This document shows positions 15,673 to 23,855 of a DNA stretch of 38,282 nucleotides, one piece after another. Source of the stretch: Verrucomicrobiota bacterium (GTDB lineage Bacteria > Verrucomicrobiota > Verrucomicrobiia > Chthoniobacterales > SZAS-18); contig JAFAXH010000001.1 of the NCBI GenBank assembly GCA_019241085.1, forward strand, positions 1 to 38,282. Reading direction: 5' to 3'. Every line of letters begins with the position of its first letter. Position 1 is the stretch's first letter. The translations under genes were made by a program, and so were the position numbers. The notes under the pieces were generated by a model, which had not been told where the DNA came from, did not search any database, and saw only the letters and a list, made by a program, of their open reading frames with translations.

Positions 15673-16887
15673 TCAAATCGCCGCCGCTTGCGCCGCGTAA
15701 TACGCCGCGACGAGGCCGAGCGATTTTTCGTTGGGCAACAGCCCCGGTTCCATCTGATTCATCACGTAGGCAAACGCCGTGCCGGTGTCCGGGTCGGCGA
15801 AGGCGTGCGCGCCGCCCGCGCCCGGCTGGCCAAAGGCGCGCGGACTCGGGCCGAAGAGCTGGCGCAACTTTTTTCCCGTCTGCGGATCGACCGGGTCTTG
15901 CATGAAGCCGGCGGAAAACGCGGTCGGCAATCGCAGGACTCGGTCCGGGCCATTGGCCAGCGTGGTGCGCATCGCGCGCAGCGTGTCGGGTTGGAAAAAC
16001 GTGCGGCCTTCCCCCGTGCCGTCGCCTGCGAGCAGGGCGTAAAATTTCGCCAGCCCATGCGCGGTGCCGATGCCGCCGAGCGAGGGCAGCTCGGCGCGGC
16101 GCGCGGCGGGCGTGTTGAGATCGCGCACGGCGTGCAGGCCGCTCGGGCTGGCGAACGCGCGCCGGGTCAGCGAGCCTTCCTCGGCCAGGGCGGCGCGAAA
16201 GGCGTCGGCTTCGTCGCCCGGACGTTCGCCGGTGGCGGGCGACGGCGTGCGCGGAGTGAAAATCGGCGCCACCGCATCGTCCGCGATCTCCGGCGGCAAC
16301 CCGATGTAAACGTCGAGCGCGAGCGGCTCGGCAAAGTTTTCCCGCCAATAGCTTCCCACCGTGCTGCCCGGCCGGCGGCGGCGCAGGATTTCGTCGAGCA
16401 ACGAACCAAACGTGCGCGGATGATAGCCGTGCGCGCTGCCCGGCGGCCAGTTCGGCGTTTGCGCGGCGAGGGCGCGGGCGACGGCGGCGTGATCGCGGAT
16501 GTCCACGGCGCGCGGATCGTCGAGCGCGGCTAGGCCGGCTTGGTGGGAAAGCACTTGCGCGAGCGTGATGGCCTCTTTTCCTGCTTGGGCAAACTCCGGC
16601 CAGAGCGCGCTCACGCGGGTTTCCAATTCGATGCCGTCGGTCTGCAAGACGTGCAGCACGCACGCGCTGGCGAGCGCCTTGGTCACGGACCAAAAGAGCA
16701 CCGGCGTCGCCGCGGTGAACGGCGCGGAATCCGGCGTCCGATCCTTCGCGCCGCCGGCGAGCGAGACGACTTCCTCGCCGTCGCGCCAGATGCTCACGGC
16801 GGCGCCGAGTTCGCCACGCTCGGTGAAGTTTTCCTCAAAATGCGCCCGCAGCGCGGCCCAGCGATCCGACGGCAACAACGACGACAT
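15673..16887 (-). CDS. Serine hydrolase of the class C beta-lactamase / EstB family
   Basis: A 404-residue protein of the beta-lactamase/transpeptidase-like fold (Pfam Beta-lactamase, PF00144). The nucleophile motif SxxK is SVTK near residues 67-70, inside LFWSVTKALAS. A Tyr-containing YHPRTFG segment near 152-158 fits the YxN position in EstB-like esterases. The C-terminal third has GAGGAHAFADPDTG in place of KTG, as in esterases and D-aminopeptidases of this group rather than true beta-lactamases. There is no signal peptide at the ATG 16887, so it is probably a cytoplasmic esterase or lactonase. It starts 9 bp after the TPR gene and is surely co-transcribed with it. Antibiotic resistance is not implied. 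The substrate is unknown. Confidence 0.9.
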   Translation of the reverse strand: MSSLLPSDRWAALRAHFEENFTERGELGAAVSIWRDGEEVVSLAGGAKDRTPDSAPFTAATPVLFWSVTKALASACVLHVLQTDGIELETRVSALWPEFAQAGKEAITLAQVLSHQAGLAALDDPRAVDIRDHAAVARALAAQTPNWPPGSAHGYHPRTFGSLLDEILRRRRPGSTVGSYWRENFAEPLALDVYIGLPPEIADDAVAPIFTPRTPSPATGERPGDEADAFRAALAEEGSLTRRAFASPSGLHAVRDLNTPAARRAELPSLGGIGTAHGLAKFYALLAGDGTGEGRTFFQPDTLRAMRTTLANGPDRVLRLPTAFSAGFMQDPVDPQTGKKLRQLFGPSPRAFGQPGAGGAHAFADPDTGTAFAYVMNQMEPGLLPNEKSLGLVAAYYAAQAAAI

Positions 16888-16896
16888 GGAATTTTT

Positions 16897-17403
16897 TTAA
16901 AGCAAATGCCGCATCCGGACCAAGTCGGGATCGGTGCGGGCGAAGTCGCGGAGTTTCTTGTCCATTTGAAAACTGGCGCGCAGGTGATTTTCCGCGCTGA
17001 CGAGATCGTTGAGCGCGGTGTCGTAGCAACCCAGGTTGTAATAATACGTCGCCTCGCGTTTCAACGCGGCGGGACCGCGCAGCAACAGCGTGCGCGCCTC
17101 GGCGGTCCGGCCGAGTTCGTGCAGACAAAACGCGGCGTGGATGAACGGCTGCGGCGCTTCCGGCTCCAGTTCGCAGAGCCGCCGGCACACCTCCAGCGCC
17201 GATTCCCAGCGTCGGGTTTGAAACAAAAGCTGCACGCGCAAGTGCAAGACCTCGGCGCGACGTTCCTGCCGGGCGGCAGTTGCCGGCGGCGAGAGCGCGT
17301 CAAGCTCCGCGAATGCCTCGTCGATCATGCCGAGTTCCGCGTAACCCTGGGCGGCGAGCAGGAGCCGGTTCGTGGCGGGAGCGGGTGGAGCGGTGGAATC
17401 CAT
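16897..17403 (-). CDS. Small TPR-repeat protein
   Basis: A 168-residue helical protein from the ATG at 17403 (MDSTAPPAPATNRLLL). The open frame extends 93 codons further upstream, but that part overlaps the divergent 17588 gene and is of low coding quality, so I rejected it. It is built of TPR-like units (LAAQGYAELGMIDEAFAELD, then LFQTRRWESALEVCRRL, AAFCLHELGRTAEARTL and YYNLGCYDTALNDLVSA), each with the small and aromatic residues of the helix-turn-helix repeat. TPR proteins serve as contact platforms, and the partner is unknown. It is the first gene of the minus-strand row ending in the papain-like protease. The spacer to the divergent gene is 184 bp and should hold both promoters. Confidence 0.82.
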   Translation of the reverse strand: MDSTAPPAPATNRLLLAAQGYAELGMIDEAFAELDALSPPATAARQERRAEVLHLRVQLLFQTRRWESALEVCRRLCELEPEAPQPFIHAAFCLHELGRTAEARTLLLRGPAALKREATYYYNLGCYDTALNDLVSAENHLRASFQMDKKLRDFARTDPDLVRMRHLL

Positions 17404-17587
17404 GAAAGGCAGAAAAAGTCGGCCGCATTCTCTCAATTTTTCCGCCCAAAGCAATCCTGGCAAAACTTCCACAAGCAACTGCCCGGCATTCGCGTCTTGC
17501 CCGCCGCGAGAGAGCGCATAAGCTCTCAGCCGTGCAGACCCGGCGGTCTGCCTGTGTCCGGGAAAAATCTCCGCATTTTTTAATACC

Positions 17588-19024
17588 ATGAATACGGCCG
17601 CCGCAGCCAGGAACGAAGATCTCGAGGCCAACGTCGATAAAAAGGCGCTCCGCATCAATCTCGACGCCACGAAATACGGCACCTTTGCCGAGATCGGCGC
17701 CGGGCAGGAGGTGGCGCGGATTTTCTTTCACGTCGGAGGCGCCAGCGGCACCATCGCCAAGACCATTTCGGCCTATGACATGACGTTTTCCGACGCCATT
17801 TACGGACCGACGCCGCGCTATGTCAGCCGGCAGCGGCTCCAGCAGATGCTGGAGTATGAATACAATCTGCTGCTCGAACGCCTGGCCGACAAACGAGCCG
17901 GGCGCACCAGCTTTTTTTCATTTGCCAACACGGTCGCCACGAAAGGCTACAACCGGCCGACCGAAGGCCACGGCTGGCTGGGCGTTCGGTTCCAGGCGCA
18001 CCCGCGCGCGGAGCCGAACCAGATCATCATCCATGTCCGCATGTTGGATAAGGATAATATCCAGCAACAGGAAGCTCTCGGTATCATTGGAGTGAATCTC
18101 ATTCACGGTGCGTTCTATAACTATCCTTATCCCGAAAAGCTGATTGGTTCGCTCATTGATAGCTTGTCTCCCGAGCGCATGCAGGTGGACATGATCAAAT
18201 TTTCCGGGCCGGATTTTCATTATATCGACAATCGCCTGATGGCGCTGCAACTGGTGGAACAAGGGCTGGCCGATGCGGTGTTGTTCAATCCCAACGGCGA
18301 ATGCGAACGACCCGATGAAGCAATCTATAAGAAAGCCGTGCTGGTTGAGCGCGGCAGCTTCCGGCCGGTGACTCACACAACGCAGGACATCCTCGACTGC
18401 GCGCAGGAACGGTTCGTGCGCGAAGCCAAGGTCACGGGCAACGAGGCGATCACGTTGATGGAAATCACCATGCAGAACCTGCTCTCCGGAGGGCAGTTGG
18501 ATCACACCGATTTCCTGGACCGCGTGGATGTGCTCGGGAAGCTGGGTCGCACAGTGATTATCTCGAAGTTCGGCGAATACTTCCGGCTCGGCGCGTATTT
18601 GTCGCGTTGCACGGATAAGATGGTTGCGATTGCAATGGGTATTCCCTCACTGATCGATTTGTTTCAAGAGAAGTATTATACCAACCTCGAAGGCGGCATC
18701 ATGGAGTCATTTGGTCGGTTATTTAAGAACGACTTGAAACTCTACGTTTATCCAATGCGCGATCCGAGCACGGGAGAAATCGTAACTGCCAGTAGTTTGA
18801 AGGTCGCGCCGAACCTGCAACATCTGCACGCTTACTTGTTGCAGAATCATTATATCGAAGAACTCGAAGGCTATAAGCCGGAGTATCTCGACATCTTCTC
18901 GCGTGACGTGCTAAAACGCATTCGCTCCGGCGATCCAAGCTGGGAGAAGATGGTGCCGGAGCAGGTGGCGGATATGATCAAGGTTGGCCGGTTGTATAAC
19001 TACCAGCCGTCGGCGGCCCAGTGA
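17588..19024 (+). CDS. Conserved protein of unknown function (about 480 residues)
   Basis: A 478-residue soluble-looking protein with no signal peptide or membrane segment. Distinct segments include VGGASGTIAKTISAYDMTFS (about 51-70), YVSRQRLQQMLEYEYNLL, NTVATKGYNRPTEGHGWLGV, and later MEITMQNLLSGGQLDHTDFL. It reads as one well-folded, conserved domain. From memory I believe similar proteins of this length occur in Bacteroidota and Verrucomicrobiota under inconsistent names, so I assign no function. Several stretches (for example 18040-18260 and 18650-18900) use many A/T-ending codons, unlike the neighbours. It starts at the ATG 17588 and ends 9 bp before the methyltransferase, so it leads a four-gene operon with the MTase, luxE-like and luxC-like genes. 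That link is the best hint to its job. Confidence 0.85.
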   Translation: MNTAAAARNEDLEANVDKKALRINLDATKYGTFAEIGAGQEVARIFFHVGGASGTIAKTISAYDMTFSDAIYGPTPRYVSRQRLQQMLEYEYNLLLERLADKRAGRTSFFSFANTVATKGYNRPTEGHGWLGVRFQAHPRAEPNQIIIHVRMLDKDNIQQQEALGIIGVNLIHGAFYNYPYPEKLIGSLIDSLSPERMQVDMIKFSGPDFHYIDNRLMALQLVEQGLADAVLFNPNGECERPDEAIYKKAVLVERGSFRPVTHTTQDILDCAQERFVREAKVTGNEAITLMEITMQNLLSGGQLDHTDFLDRVDVLGKLGRTVIISKFGEYFRLGAYLSRCTDKMVAIAMGIPSLIDLFQEKYYTNLEGGIMESFGRLFKNDLKLYVYPMRDPSTGEIVTASSLKVAPNLQHLHAYLLQNHYIEELEGYKPEYLDIFSRDVLKRIRSGDPSWEKMVPEQVADMIKVGRLYNYQPSAAQ

Positions 19025-19033
19025 ACGCATGCC

Positions 19034-19783
19034 ATGCTCAGCATCCCGGCGATCCATGAAGCCGTGCTGCGCGCCGCGGCGAAGATCACGCCGCCGGTGC
19101 GCGGCGCTTATCTTGACCTTGGCAGCGGCGGCGGGGAACTCATTGCGCTCATGCGGGAGCGTTTCAAAGTGGAGTCGTTTGCGTGCGACGGCACGGGCGC
19201 GTTGATGAAGCTGCCCGATCAAAAGGTGGAAATCGCGGATTTGAACCGCGAGCCGCTGCCTTACGAGGATAACAAATTTTCGCTCGTCACCTGCACGGAA
19301 ACCATCGAACACCTGGAGCGTTATCGCGAGACGATCCGCGAGGTGCATCGCGTGCTGCGCCCCGGCGGCTGGGCGATTTTTACCACGCCGAATATTCTCA
19401 ACGTGAAGTCGCGGCTGCGCTTTCTCCTGTTCGGATTTTATAATCTGTTCGGCCCGCTGGCGGTGCGGGAAAGCGCTGTTCACGACACGGGCGGGCACAT
19501 CAATCCGGTCGGGCTTTTCTATCTCGGCCACGCGTTGCTCGACGCCGGCTTTCGTGCGGACAGCTTGCGGATCAGTGTGGACCGCTGGCAGCGCTCGTCG
19601 CTCGCGGCGCTCATCCCGCTCTGGCCGATTTTGCGTTTGGGCGCGGCGGCGGCGTGGCGCAAGGAAGTAGGTAAATTCCACACGATCAATGCGGCGAACG
19701 CACCGCTGGTGCGGGCGATGAATTCGCGCGACATCCTGCTCGGCCGCACGCTGGTCGTGGCGGCGGCCAAGGCGGAGGTTTGA
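19034..19783 (+). CDS. Class I SAM-dependent methyltransferase
   Basis: A 249-residue methyltransferase with a Rossmann-like fold (Methyltransf_11/23 type). Motif I is YLDLGSGGGELIAL near residues 26-39. The post-I and motif II region is ADLNREPLPY...FSLVTCTETIEHLE near 68-95. LRPGGWAIFTTPN near 110-122 is the usual post-II segment. The C-terminal 100 residues hold a hydrophobic stretch (FLLFGFYNLFGPL) that may contact a lipid or a lipid-like substrate. The ATG at 19034 lies 9 bp after the upstream stop. The stop is followed within 2 bp by the luxE-like gene, whose ribosome site GGAGG sits inside this gene's 3' end. Methylation of a fatty-acyl or isoprenoid product is one possibility from context only. 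Confidence 0.88.
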   Translation: MLSIPAIHEAVLRAAAKITPPVRGAYLDLGSGGGELIALMRERFKVESFACDGTGALMKLPDQKVEIADLNREPLPYEDNKFSLVTCTETIEHLERYRETIREVHRVLRPGGWAIFTTPNILNVKSRLRFLLFGFYNLFGPLAVRESAVHDTGGHINPVGLFYLGHALLDAGFRADSLRISVDRWQRSSLAALIPLWPILRLGAAAAWRKEVGKFHTINAANAPLVRAMNSRDILLGRTLVVAAAKAEV

Positions 19784-19785
19784 CC

Positions 19786-20886
19786 GTGGACGCAGAAACG
19801 CGTTGTTATGCGGAATTGGAGGCGCGCGTCGCCGACCGGCTGGCGGCGACGGCGGCGGATTGGAGCGAGGCGGAATTTTCCGCGCTGGCGCGGGAGGTTT
19901 TCGCTTTTCAACGTCCGCACAATGCGCCGTATGCCCGCTATTGCGAGAGCACCGGCGTCGGGCTGGAAATCGGCGACTGGCGCGAGATTCCGGCGATGCC
20001 GCAGGCGGCGTTCAAGCTGTGCGCGTTGCGCGCCGGTTTCGATGCGGCGGGCACGGCGCGGACGTTCCGCACGAGCGGCACGACGGGCGAAGGCTTTGGA
20101 CAGCATCATTTCAAAACGCTGCGGCTCTACGAAGCGGCGATCCTCGGCGGCTGGCGACATTTTTCCCTGCCGATTGATCGGCCGCAGCTCCTGCTCGCGC
20201 CGCACCCGGACGACGCGCCGCATTCCTCGCTCGCGCACATGCTCGGCACGCTCGCCCGCGTCGCGCCCGCCGGCGAGCAGCACTGGTGCGTATCTGCCGA
20301 CGGGAAGTTGGAAGTCGAGTGGGTTCTCGCGCTCGCCGGGCGCTACCGTGAGGCTGGGCGGCCGGTGTTGCTGCTGGGCACGGCGCTGGCGTTTTTGCAC
20401 CTGTGCGAAGCATTGGAAAAACGCGGCACACCAGTCACGTTTCCGACGGGCACGGAGGCGATGGAAACGGGCGGCTACAAGGGGAGCGGGCGCACGCTGA
20501 CGAAGCGGGAACTTTACGCGCGTTTCGAACGCTGGCTCGGGCTGCCGGCGGAGGCGATTTTCAATGAATACGGCATGACGGAACTCTCCTCGCAATGGTA
20601 TGCGCGCGGTCTGGCGCAACCGCACGCGGGTCCGCCGTGGACGCGGGCGCTCGTGATCGACCCGGAGACGGGCCGCGAGGCGGCGGCGGGCGCGGTCGGC
20701 GTGCTGCGGCTGTTTGATCTGGCGAATCTTGGCTCGGTGCTGGCGCTGGGCACGCAGGATTTGGCGGAGGCGCACGGCGACGGCACGTTCACGTTGCTCG
20801 GGCGCGACCCGCAGGCGCTGCCGCGCGGCTGCTCGCGAGCGGCGGACGAGTTGCTGGCGGCGACAGCGGCGACTTCCCCGACGTGA
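19786..20886 (+). CDS. LuxE-like acyl-protein synthetase
   Basis: A 366-residue ANL-superfamily enzyme of the LuxE branch (Pfam PF04443), which activates a fatty acid as acyl-AMP and passes it to a cysteine for reduction by LuxC. The AMP/phosphate loop is FRTSGTTGEG near residues 88-97. The aromatic segment NEYGMTELSSQWY is at about 262-274, and LGTQDLAEAH is near the C-terminus. I chose the GTG at 19786 because GGAGG precedes it by 8 bases; a TTG two codons upstream is the alternative. The stop overlaps the luxC-like start (GTGA), so the two are translationally coupled as an enzyme pair. No luciferase or LuxD is present, so light production is not suggested. Precise chain-length preference cannot be read. 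Confidence 0.87.
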   Translation: MDAETRCYAELEARVADRLAATAADWSEAEFSALAREVFAFQRPHNAPYARYCESTGVGLEIGDWREIPAMPQAAFKLCALRAGFDAAGTARTFRTSGTTGEGFGQHHFKTLRLYEAAILGGWRHFSLPIDRPQLLLAPHPDDAPHSSLAHMLGTLARVAPAGEQHWCVSADGKLEVEWVLALAGRYREAGRPVLLLGTALAFLHLCEALEKRGTPVTFPTGTEAMETGGYKGSGRTLTKRELYARFERWLGLPAEAIFNEYGMTELSSQWYARGLAQPHAGPPWTRALVIDPETGREAAAGAVGVLRLFDLANLGSVLALGTQDLAEAHGDGTFTLLGRDPQALPRGCSRAADELLAATAATSPT

Positions 20887-21986
20887 ACACCGACGCGCGC
20901 ATCGAGGTGCTGGCGCGGATGACGCCGGCGTTCGCCCCCTGGCTCGGCGAGGTGACCGTGGAAAACCTGCGCGAACTGCTGCAAGCGGAACTCGGCGACG
21001 CGCGGGCGCTGGACGATTTCCAACCACGCGGGCCGCGGCATTTTTCCAAGGCGGTCGCGCCGCGGACCATCCTGCACATCGTCAGCGGGAACACGCCGCA
21101 CGCGGGGTTGCAGAGTCTTTTCCGCGGACTGCTGCTGGGTTCGCACAATTGGGTGAAGCTGCCCACTGGCGGCCTGCCGGAAATCGCGGCGTTCCGCGAC
21201 GCATTGCCAGCGGAGTTGGCGGCGCGGGTGGAGCTGGCGGAAACGCTGCCGGAGGAATGGCTGGGGCGGGCGGAGGCGGTCATCGTTTTCGGCGCGGATG
21301 CGACGATCGAGGAGTTTCGCCGGAGGACGCAGGCCGGGCAGATTTTCGTGGCGCACGGGCATCGGGTGAGTTTTGGCGTGGTGTGCGACGCGGACGCGGA
21401 AGCGGCGCGGGCGGCGGCGCGCGATGCGTCGTTGTTCGACCAGCGCGGCTGCCAGTCGCCGCACCTTTTTTACGTGCAAGGCGGCGCGGCGCGGGTGCTC
21501 GGCTGGGCGGCGGCGCTGGCGCGGGAGATGGAAATTTTCAATCAAACTCAACCGCGCGCCAAGCTAGCTCCGGCAGACGCGGCGCGCATATACACGTTGC
21601 GCGAGGAATGGCGTTTTCGCGCGACGGGCGCGGCGGGCGAAGCCGCGGTCTGGACTTCCGCCGGCTCGACGGACTGGACGGTGATCGGCGATGTGCGTGA
21701 TTCGGCGTTTGTCGCGTCGCCAGCGGACCGGGTGGTCTTCGTCAAGCCGTTGCCGGAACCGCTGGCGGCGCTGCCCGCGGCGCTCGGTCCGGCGCGGCGG
21801 CATTTGGGCGCCGTCGGCTTCTGGCCGGCGACCGTGGCGCACGGGCGCGAGCTGGCAGCACTCGACCTGCCGGCGGCGCGGCTGTGCCCGATCGGCCGGA
21901 TGCAAACGCCGCCGCTAACCTGGCACCAAGACGGGCTGCCGCCGCTCGGCGCGCTGGTGCGTTGGGTTGACCTGGAAACTTTGTAA
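20883..21986 (+). CDS. LuxC-like acyl-CoA/acyl-protein reductase
   Basis: A 367-residue member of the LuxC family (Pfam PF05893), within the aldehyde-dehydrogenase-like fold. It reduces an activated fatty acyl group to the aldehyde with NADPH. The acyl-accepting cysteine is Cys190 in [14 protein letters not shown], the family's signature site. The nucleotide-binding region [14 protein letters not shown] lies near 137-150, and [15 protein letters not shown] near 64-78 is the N-terminal conserved block. It is shorter than Vibrio LuxC (about 480), but the core is complete. The GTG start at 20883 overlaps the upstream TGA. Together with the LuxE-like protein it should form a fatty-acid reductase. 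The product could feed a lipid, wax or pigment pathway. Confidence 0.88.
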   Translation: MNTDARIEVLARMTPAFAPWLGEVTVENLRELLQAELGDARALDDFQPRGPRHFSKAVAPRTILHIVSGNTPHAGLQSLFRGLLLGSHNWVKLPTGGLPEIAAFRDALPAELAARVELAETLPEEWLGRAEAVIVFGADATIEEFRRRTQAGQIFVAHGHRVSFGVVCDADAEAARAAARDASLFDQRGCQSPHLFYVQGGAARVLGWAAALAREMEIFNQTQPRAKLAPADAARIYTLREEWRFRATGAAGEAAVWTSAGSTDWTVIGDVRDSAFVASPADRVVFVKPLPEPLAALPAALGPARRHLGAVGFWPATVAHGRELAALDLPAARLCPIGRMQTPPLTWHQDGLPPLGALVRWVDLETL

Positions 21987-22054
21987 AATTCTCGCCACGA
22001 GGCGCAAGAGGGCTTGTCAACTCGCGCGCGGTCCGACAGGATCAGGGCGTCCAA

Positions 22055-22273
22055 ATGTCCAAGCAAGACGCGATCATCAGCGAAGGCACCGTGACCGAGG
22101 TGTTGCCCGGCACGATGTTCCGCGTGGCGCTGCCGAACGGCGCCAATGTGCTGGCGCACATCTCGGGCAAGATGCGCAAGCATTTTATCCGCATCGTGCC
22201 GGGCGACAAGGTGAGTGTGGAGCTGTCGCCGTATGATCTGACGAAGGCGCGGATCACGTTTCGCGAGAAGTGA
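22055..22273 (+). CDS. infA: Translation initiation factor IF-1
   Basis: The 72-residue S1-fold protein binds the A site of the 30S subunit during initiation. The sequence is the standard IF-1, with [19 protein letters not shown] at the start, then the [18 protein letters not shown] core and [20 protein letters not shown]. The ATG at 22055 gives the typical MSKQDAI N-terminus. It stands alone between the luxC-like gene and the DUF883 gene, with a 68-bp gap upstream and a strong terminator 24 bp downstream, so it may have its own promoter or be read with the upstream operon. The coupling to secY or ribosomal genes seen in many genomes is absent here. Confidence 0.97.
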   Translation: MSKQDAIISEGTVTEVLPGTMFRVALPNGANVLAHISGKMRKHFIRIVPGDKVSVELSPYDLTKARITFREK

Positions 22274-22296
22274 AGTCGCGCACGCTGGGCGTTGCC

Positions 22297-22322
22297 GCCG
22301 GAGCCGGAGCCGGCATTTTTTT
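22297..22322 (+). terminator. Rho-independent terminator of infA
   Basis: GCCGG, an 8-base loop, CCGGC, then A and seven T's follow the infA stop by 23 bp. The stem is short but all GC, and the T tract is good. It closes the transcript before the DUF883 gene. Confidence 0.75.
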
Positions 22323-22406
22323 ATTCTGCCACAGATACGAACGGCGGCGGTGGCGGATACGAATTCGCCAAGGAGACAGTAAACCCTTATTCCAACACTT
22401 CTTTCT

Positions 22407-22814
22407 ATGGCCAACGAATCACATTCCGGCAGCAACGATCCGCACGACAAGTTCGAGAGCGGCAAGGAGCACGCGCAACAGGCGGCGGCAGATTTCGGCG
22501 ACGCCGCGCGACAGGGCGCGCAGAACGTCAAGAGCGAGGCGGCGTCGCGAGCCGATGACTTGCGCTCGCAGGCGTCGGCGAAGTTTGAGGATTTGAAATC
22601 GCAGGCGTCGCAAAAGGTGGACGATTTCAAGCAGGCCGCGTCGCAAAAAACCGACGAATGGCGCGGCCAGGCTGAGGCGGCCTGGGACGATGCCAAGACG
22701 CGGGCGCGGACTTTCCAAGAGGACGGCGAGCAGTATATCCGGGAAAATCCGACCAAGGCGGTCGCCTACGCGCTGGGCGTGGGCTTCGTGCTCGGATTGA
22801 TCCTGCGGAAGTAA
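22407..22814 (+). CDS. DUF883 (ElaB/YqjD-like) membrane-anchored helical protein
   Basis: A 135-residue protein with a long charged, Ala-rich helix that repeats a heptad-like unit (SQASAKFEDLK, SQASQKVDDFK, QAASQKTDEWR) over about 40-90. It ends in YIRENPTKAVAYALGVGFVL, the DUF883 hallmark: a short C-terminal membrane helix with a double-basic end. In E. coli, YqjD and ElaB anchor to the inner membrane and bind stationary-phase ribosomes, but function in this organism is only inferred. It begins at the ATG 22407, right after the infA terminator. The holin-like YqjE gene and a YqjK-position gene follow, so the three form a YqjD-YqjE-YqjK-style cassette. Confidence 0.9.
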   Translation: MANESHSGSNDPHDKFESGKEHAQQAAADFGDAARQGAQNVKSEAASRADDLRSQASAKFEDLKSQASQKVDDFKQAASQKTDEWRGQAEAAWDDAKTRARTFQEDGEQYIRENPTKAVAYALGVGFVLGLILRK

Positions 22815-22911
22815 CCGGCCGGACTATTGACGCAATGGGTCGGCTGGCGTCCTCGTCCTTCCGCTGGCGAAGCCCGGCGGCGGCGCTTGGATGCCAGCGT
22901 CCTGCTTTAAC

Positions 22912-23391
22912 ATGACGGATTCCAATCCTTCACTCGGCTGGTCGGCCGCGGGACAGGAGCAGCACGAGCAGCAACGGCGCGACCAGCCCGAGGCCCACCC
23001 CGGTTTTTTGGAAAGCCTGGGCCGGCTACTGGGGTCGAGTTCGGATTATATTTCCGCCCGGCTGCAATTGCTGGGCCTTGAGTCAAAGGGCGCGCTCGGC
23101 AACTTGGTGCGCGTCATCATCCTCGTGGCGGCTGCGCTGTTGTTGCTGCTGTTCACCTACGTGTTTTTGATCATCGCGTTTGTGTTCATCCTTCAACGAT
23201 TGACGCAGTGGAACTGGGCCTACATCACGCTGGGCGCCGGTGTGCTGCACCTGTTGCTGGCAGGCGTTTGTTTGTGGCTTGCCAAGGGCCGGCTGGTCGG
23301 GATTTCATTCGCGGGCACCATCGCGGAATTCAAGAAAGACAAGGAATGGCTGACGAATCAAAGAGTGACGACGAGCGCCGACGGGAATTGA
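22912..23391 (+). CDS. YqjE / Actinobacterial Holin-X family membrane protein
   Basis: The 159 residues carry two hydrophobic helices (about 72-95 and 103-125), preceded by a polar N-terminus and followed by a charged tail. The arrangement LGSSSDYISARLQLLGLESK, then ALGNLVRVIILVAAALLLLL, then a second helix fits Pfam PF07332 (Phage_holin_3_6), to which E. coli YqjE belongs. I chose the ATG at 22912 (MTDSNPSLGW). A start seven codons upstream is possible. The gene ends inside the next one (46-bp overlap), so they are tightly coupled. Members are linked to stress tolerance of the envelope; the molecular role is not known. No phage genes surround it, so a lysis holin role is unlikely. Confidence 0.85.
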   Translation: MTDSNPSLGWSAAGQEQHEQQRRDQPEAHPGFLESLGRLLGSSSDYISARLQLLGLESKGALGNLVRVIILVAAALLLLLFTYVFLIIAFVFILQRLTQWNWAYITLGAGVLHLLLAGVCLWLAKGRLVGISFAGTIAEFKKDKEWLTNQRVTTSADGN

Positions 23392-23753
23392 TCGCCGAGC
23401 TGGCGCGGTCGCGCGCGAGCATGAGCCGGCAATTCCAACACGTTGCCTACCACGCCGCCGTGCCGAAGCGGGTGAAAGCCTCCGTGCGCCGCAATGCGCC
23501 GACCTGGCTGGCTGGCGCGGTGTTTACGGGGATTTTCGCCGGCTGGCGTCTTTTGCGGCCGGGGCCGAAAATCAAGAAAGTCTATCTTGATCCGAGCACG
23601 GGCAAGGGCATCGCGAGGGAGGACGAAAAACGACCGAGCTTCTGGATGGCGGCGCTTTCGTTGGTGCTGCAAATTTTGCAGCCGGTGCTGACTTCGTTTG
23701 TCACGAAACGGCTCACCGGTTACTTGAACCGCGACTTGCCCGCCGCGCGCTGA
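23346..23753 (+). CDS. Small membrane protein in the YqjK position
   Basis: A 135-residue protein from the ATG at 23346 (MADESKSDDERRREL) that overlaps the upstream gene by 46 bp. The N-terminal third is highly charged (ELIAELARSRASMSRQFQHV). A hydrophobic stretch (TWLAGAVFTGIFAGWRLL, about 56-73) and a second one near the end (WMAALSLVLQILQPVLTSFV) suggest a protein that touches or spans the membrane. The order after DUF883 and Holin-X matches yqjD-yqjE-yqjK of E. coli, where YqjK is a small basic protein. I cannot show sequence homology, so the position is the main evidence. The frame's start further upstream was rejected because it lies wholly inside the previous gene. Confidence 0.75.
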   Translation: MADESKSDDERRRELIAELARSRASMSRQFQHVAYHAAVPKRVKASVRRNAPTWLAGAVFTGIFAGWRLLRPGPKIKKVYLDPSTGKGIAREDEKRPSFWMAALSLVLQILQPVLTSFVTKRLTGYLNRDLPAAR

Positions 23754-23855
23754 AACCGGCGGCCGTGGCAGCGCTGCAACGGCGCTTTGTTTGCAGTTGC
23801 GCGGCGTGGCTTTCGGAGTTGACTTTCCTACCGATTCGACGGCAGGTTTTTAACC

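Noticed and set aside
15184-16533. A 449-codon plus-strand frame opposite yjbQ and the serine hydrolase
   Set aside because: It is an antisense shadow; the minus strand carries the clear enzyme motifs.
15673-16887. A beta-lactamase resistance gene
   Set aside because: It has the SxxK fold but no signal peptide and GGAH in place of KTG, which fits the EstB-type hydrolases and not a periplasmic resistance enzyme.
17404-17682. A longer start for the small TPR protein, adding 93 residues
   Set aside because: That part overlaps the divergent 17588 gene, reads as low-quality sequence and lies before a natural ATG at 17403.
19519-21027. A 502-codon minus-strand frame opposite the MTase and luxE-like genes
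   Set aside because: It crosses three gene boundaries on the plus strand, is Arg-rich and has no recognisable segment.
20883-21986. A bioluminescence operon
   Set aside because: LuxE and LuxC homologues are present, but luxA, luxB and luxD are absent within the window, so light emission is not supported.
22912-23391. Phage holin of a prophage lysis cassette
   Set aside because: The protein belongs to the YqjE/Holin-X group, and no endolysin, structural phage gene or integrase is in the neighbourhood.
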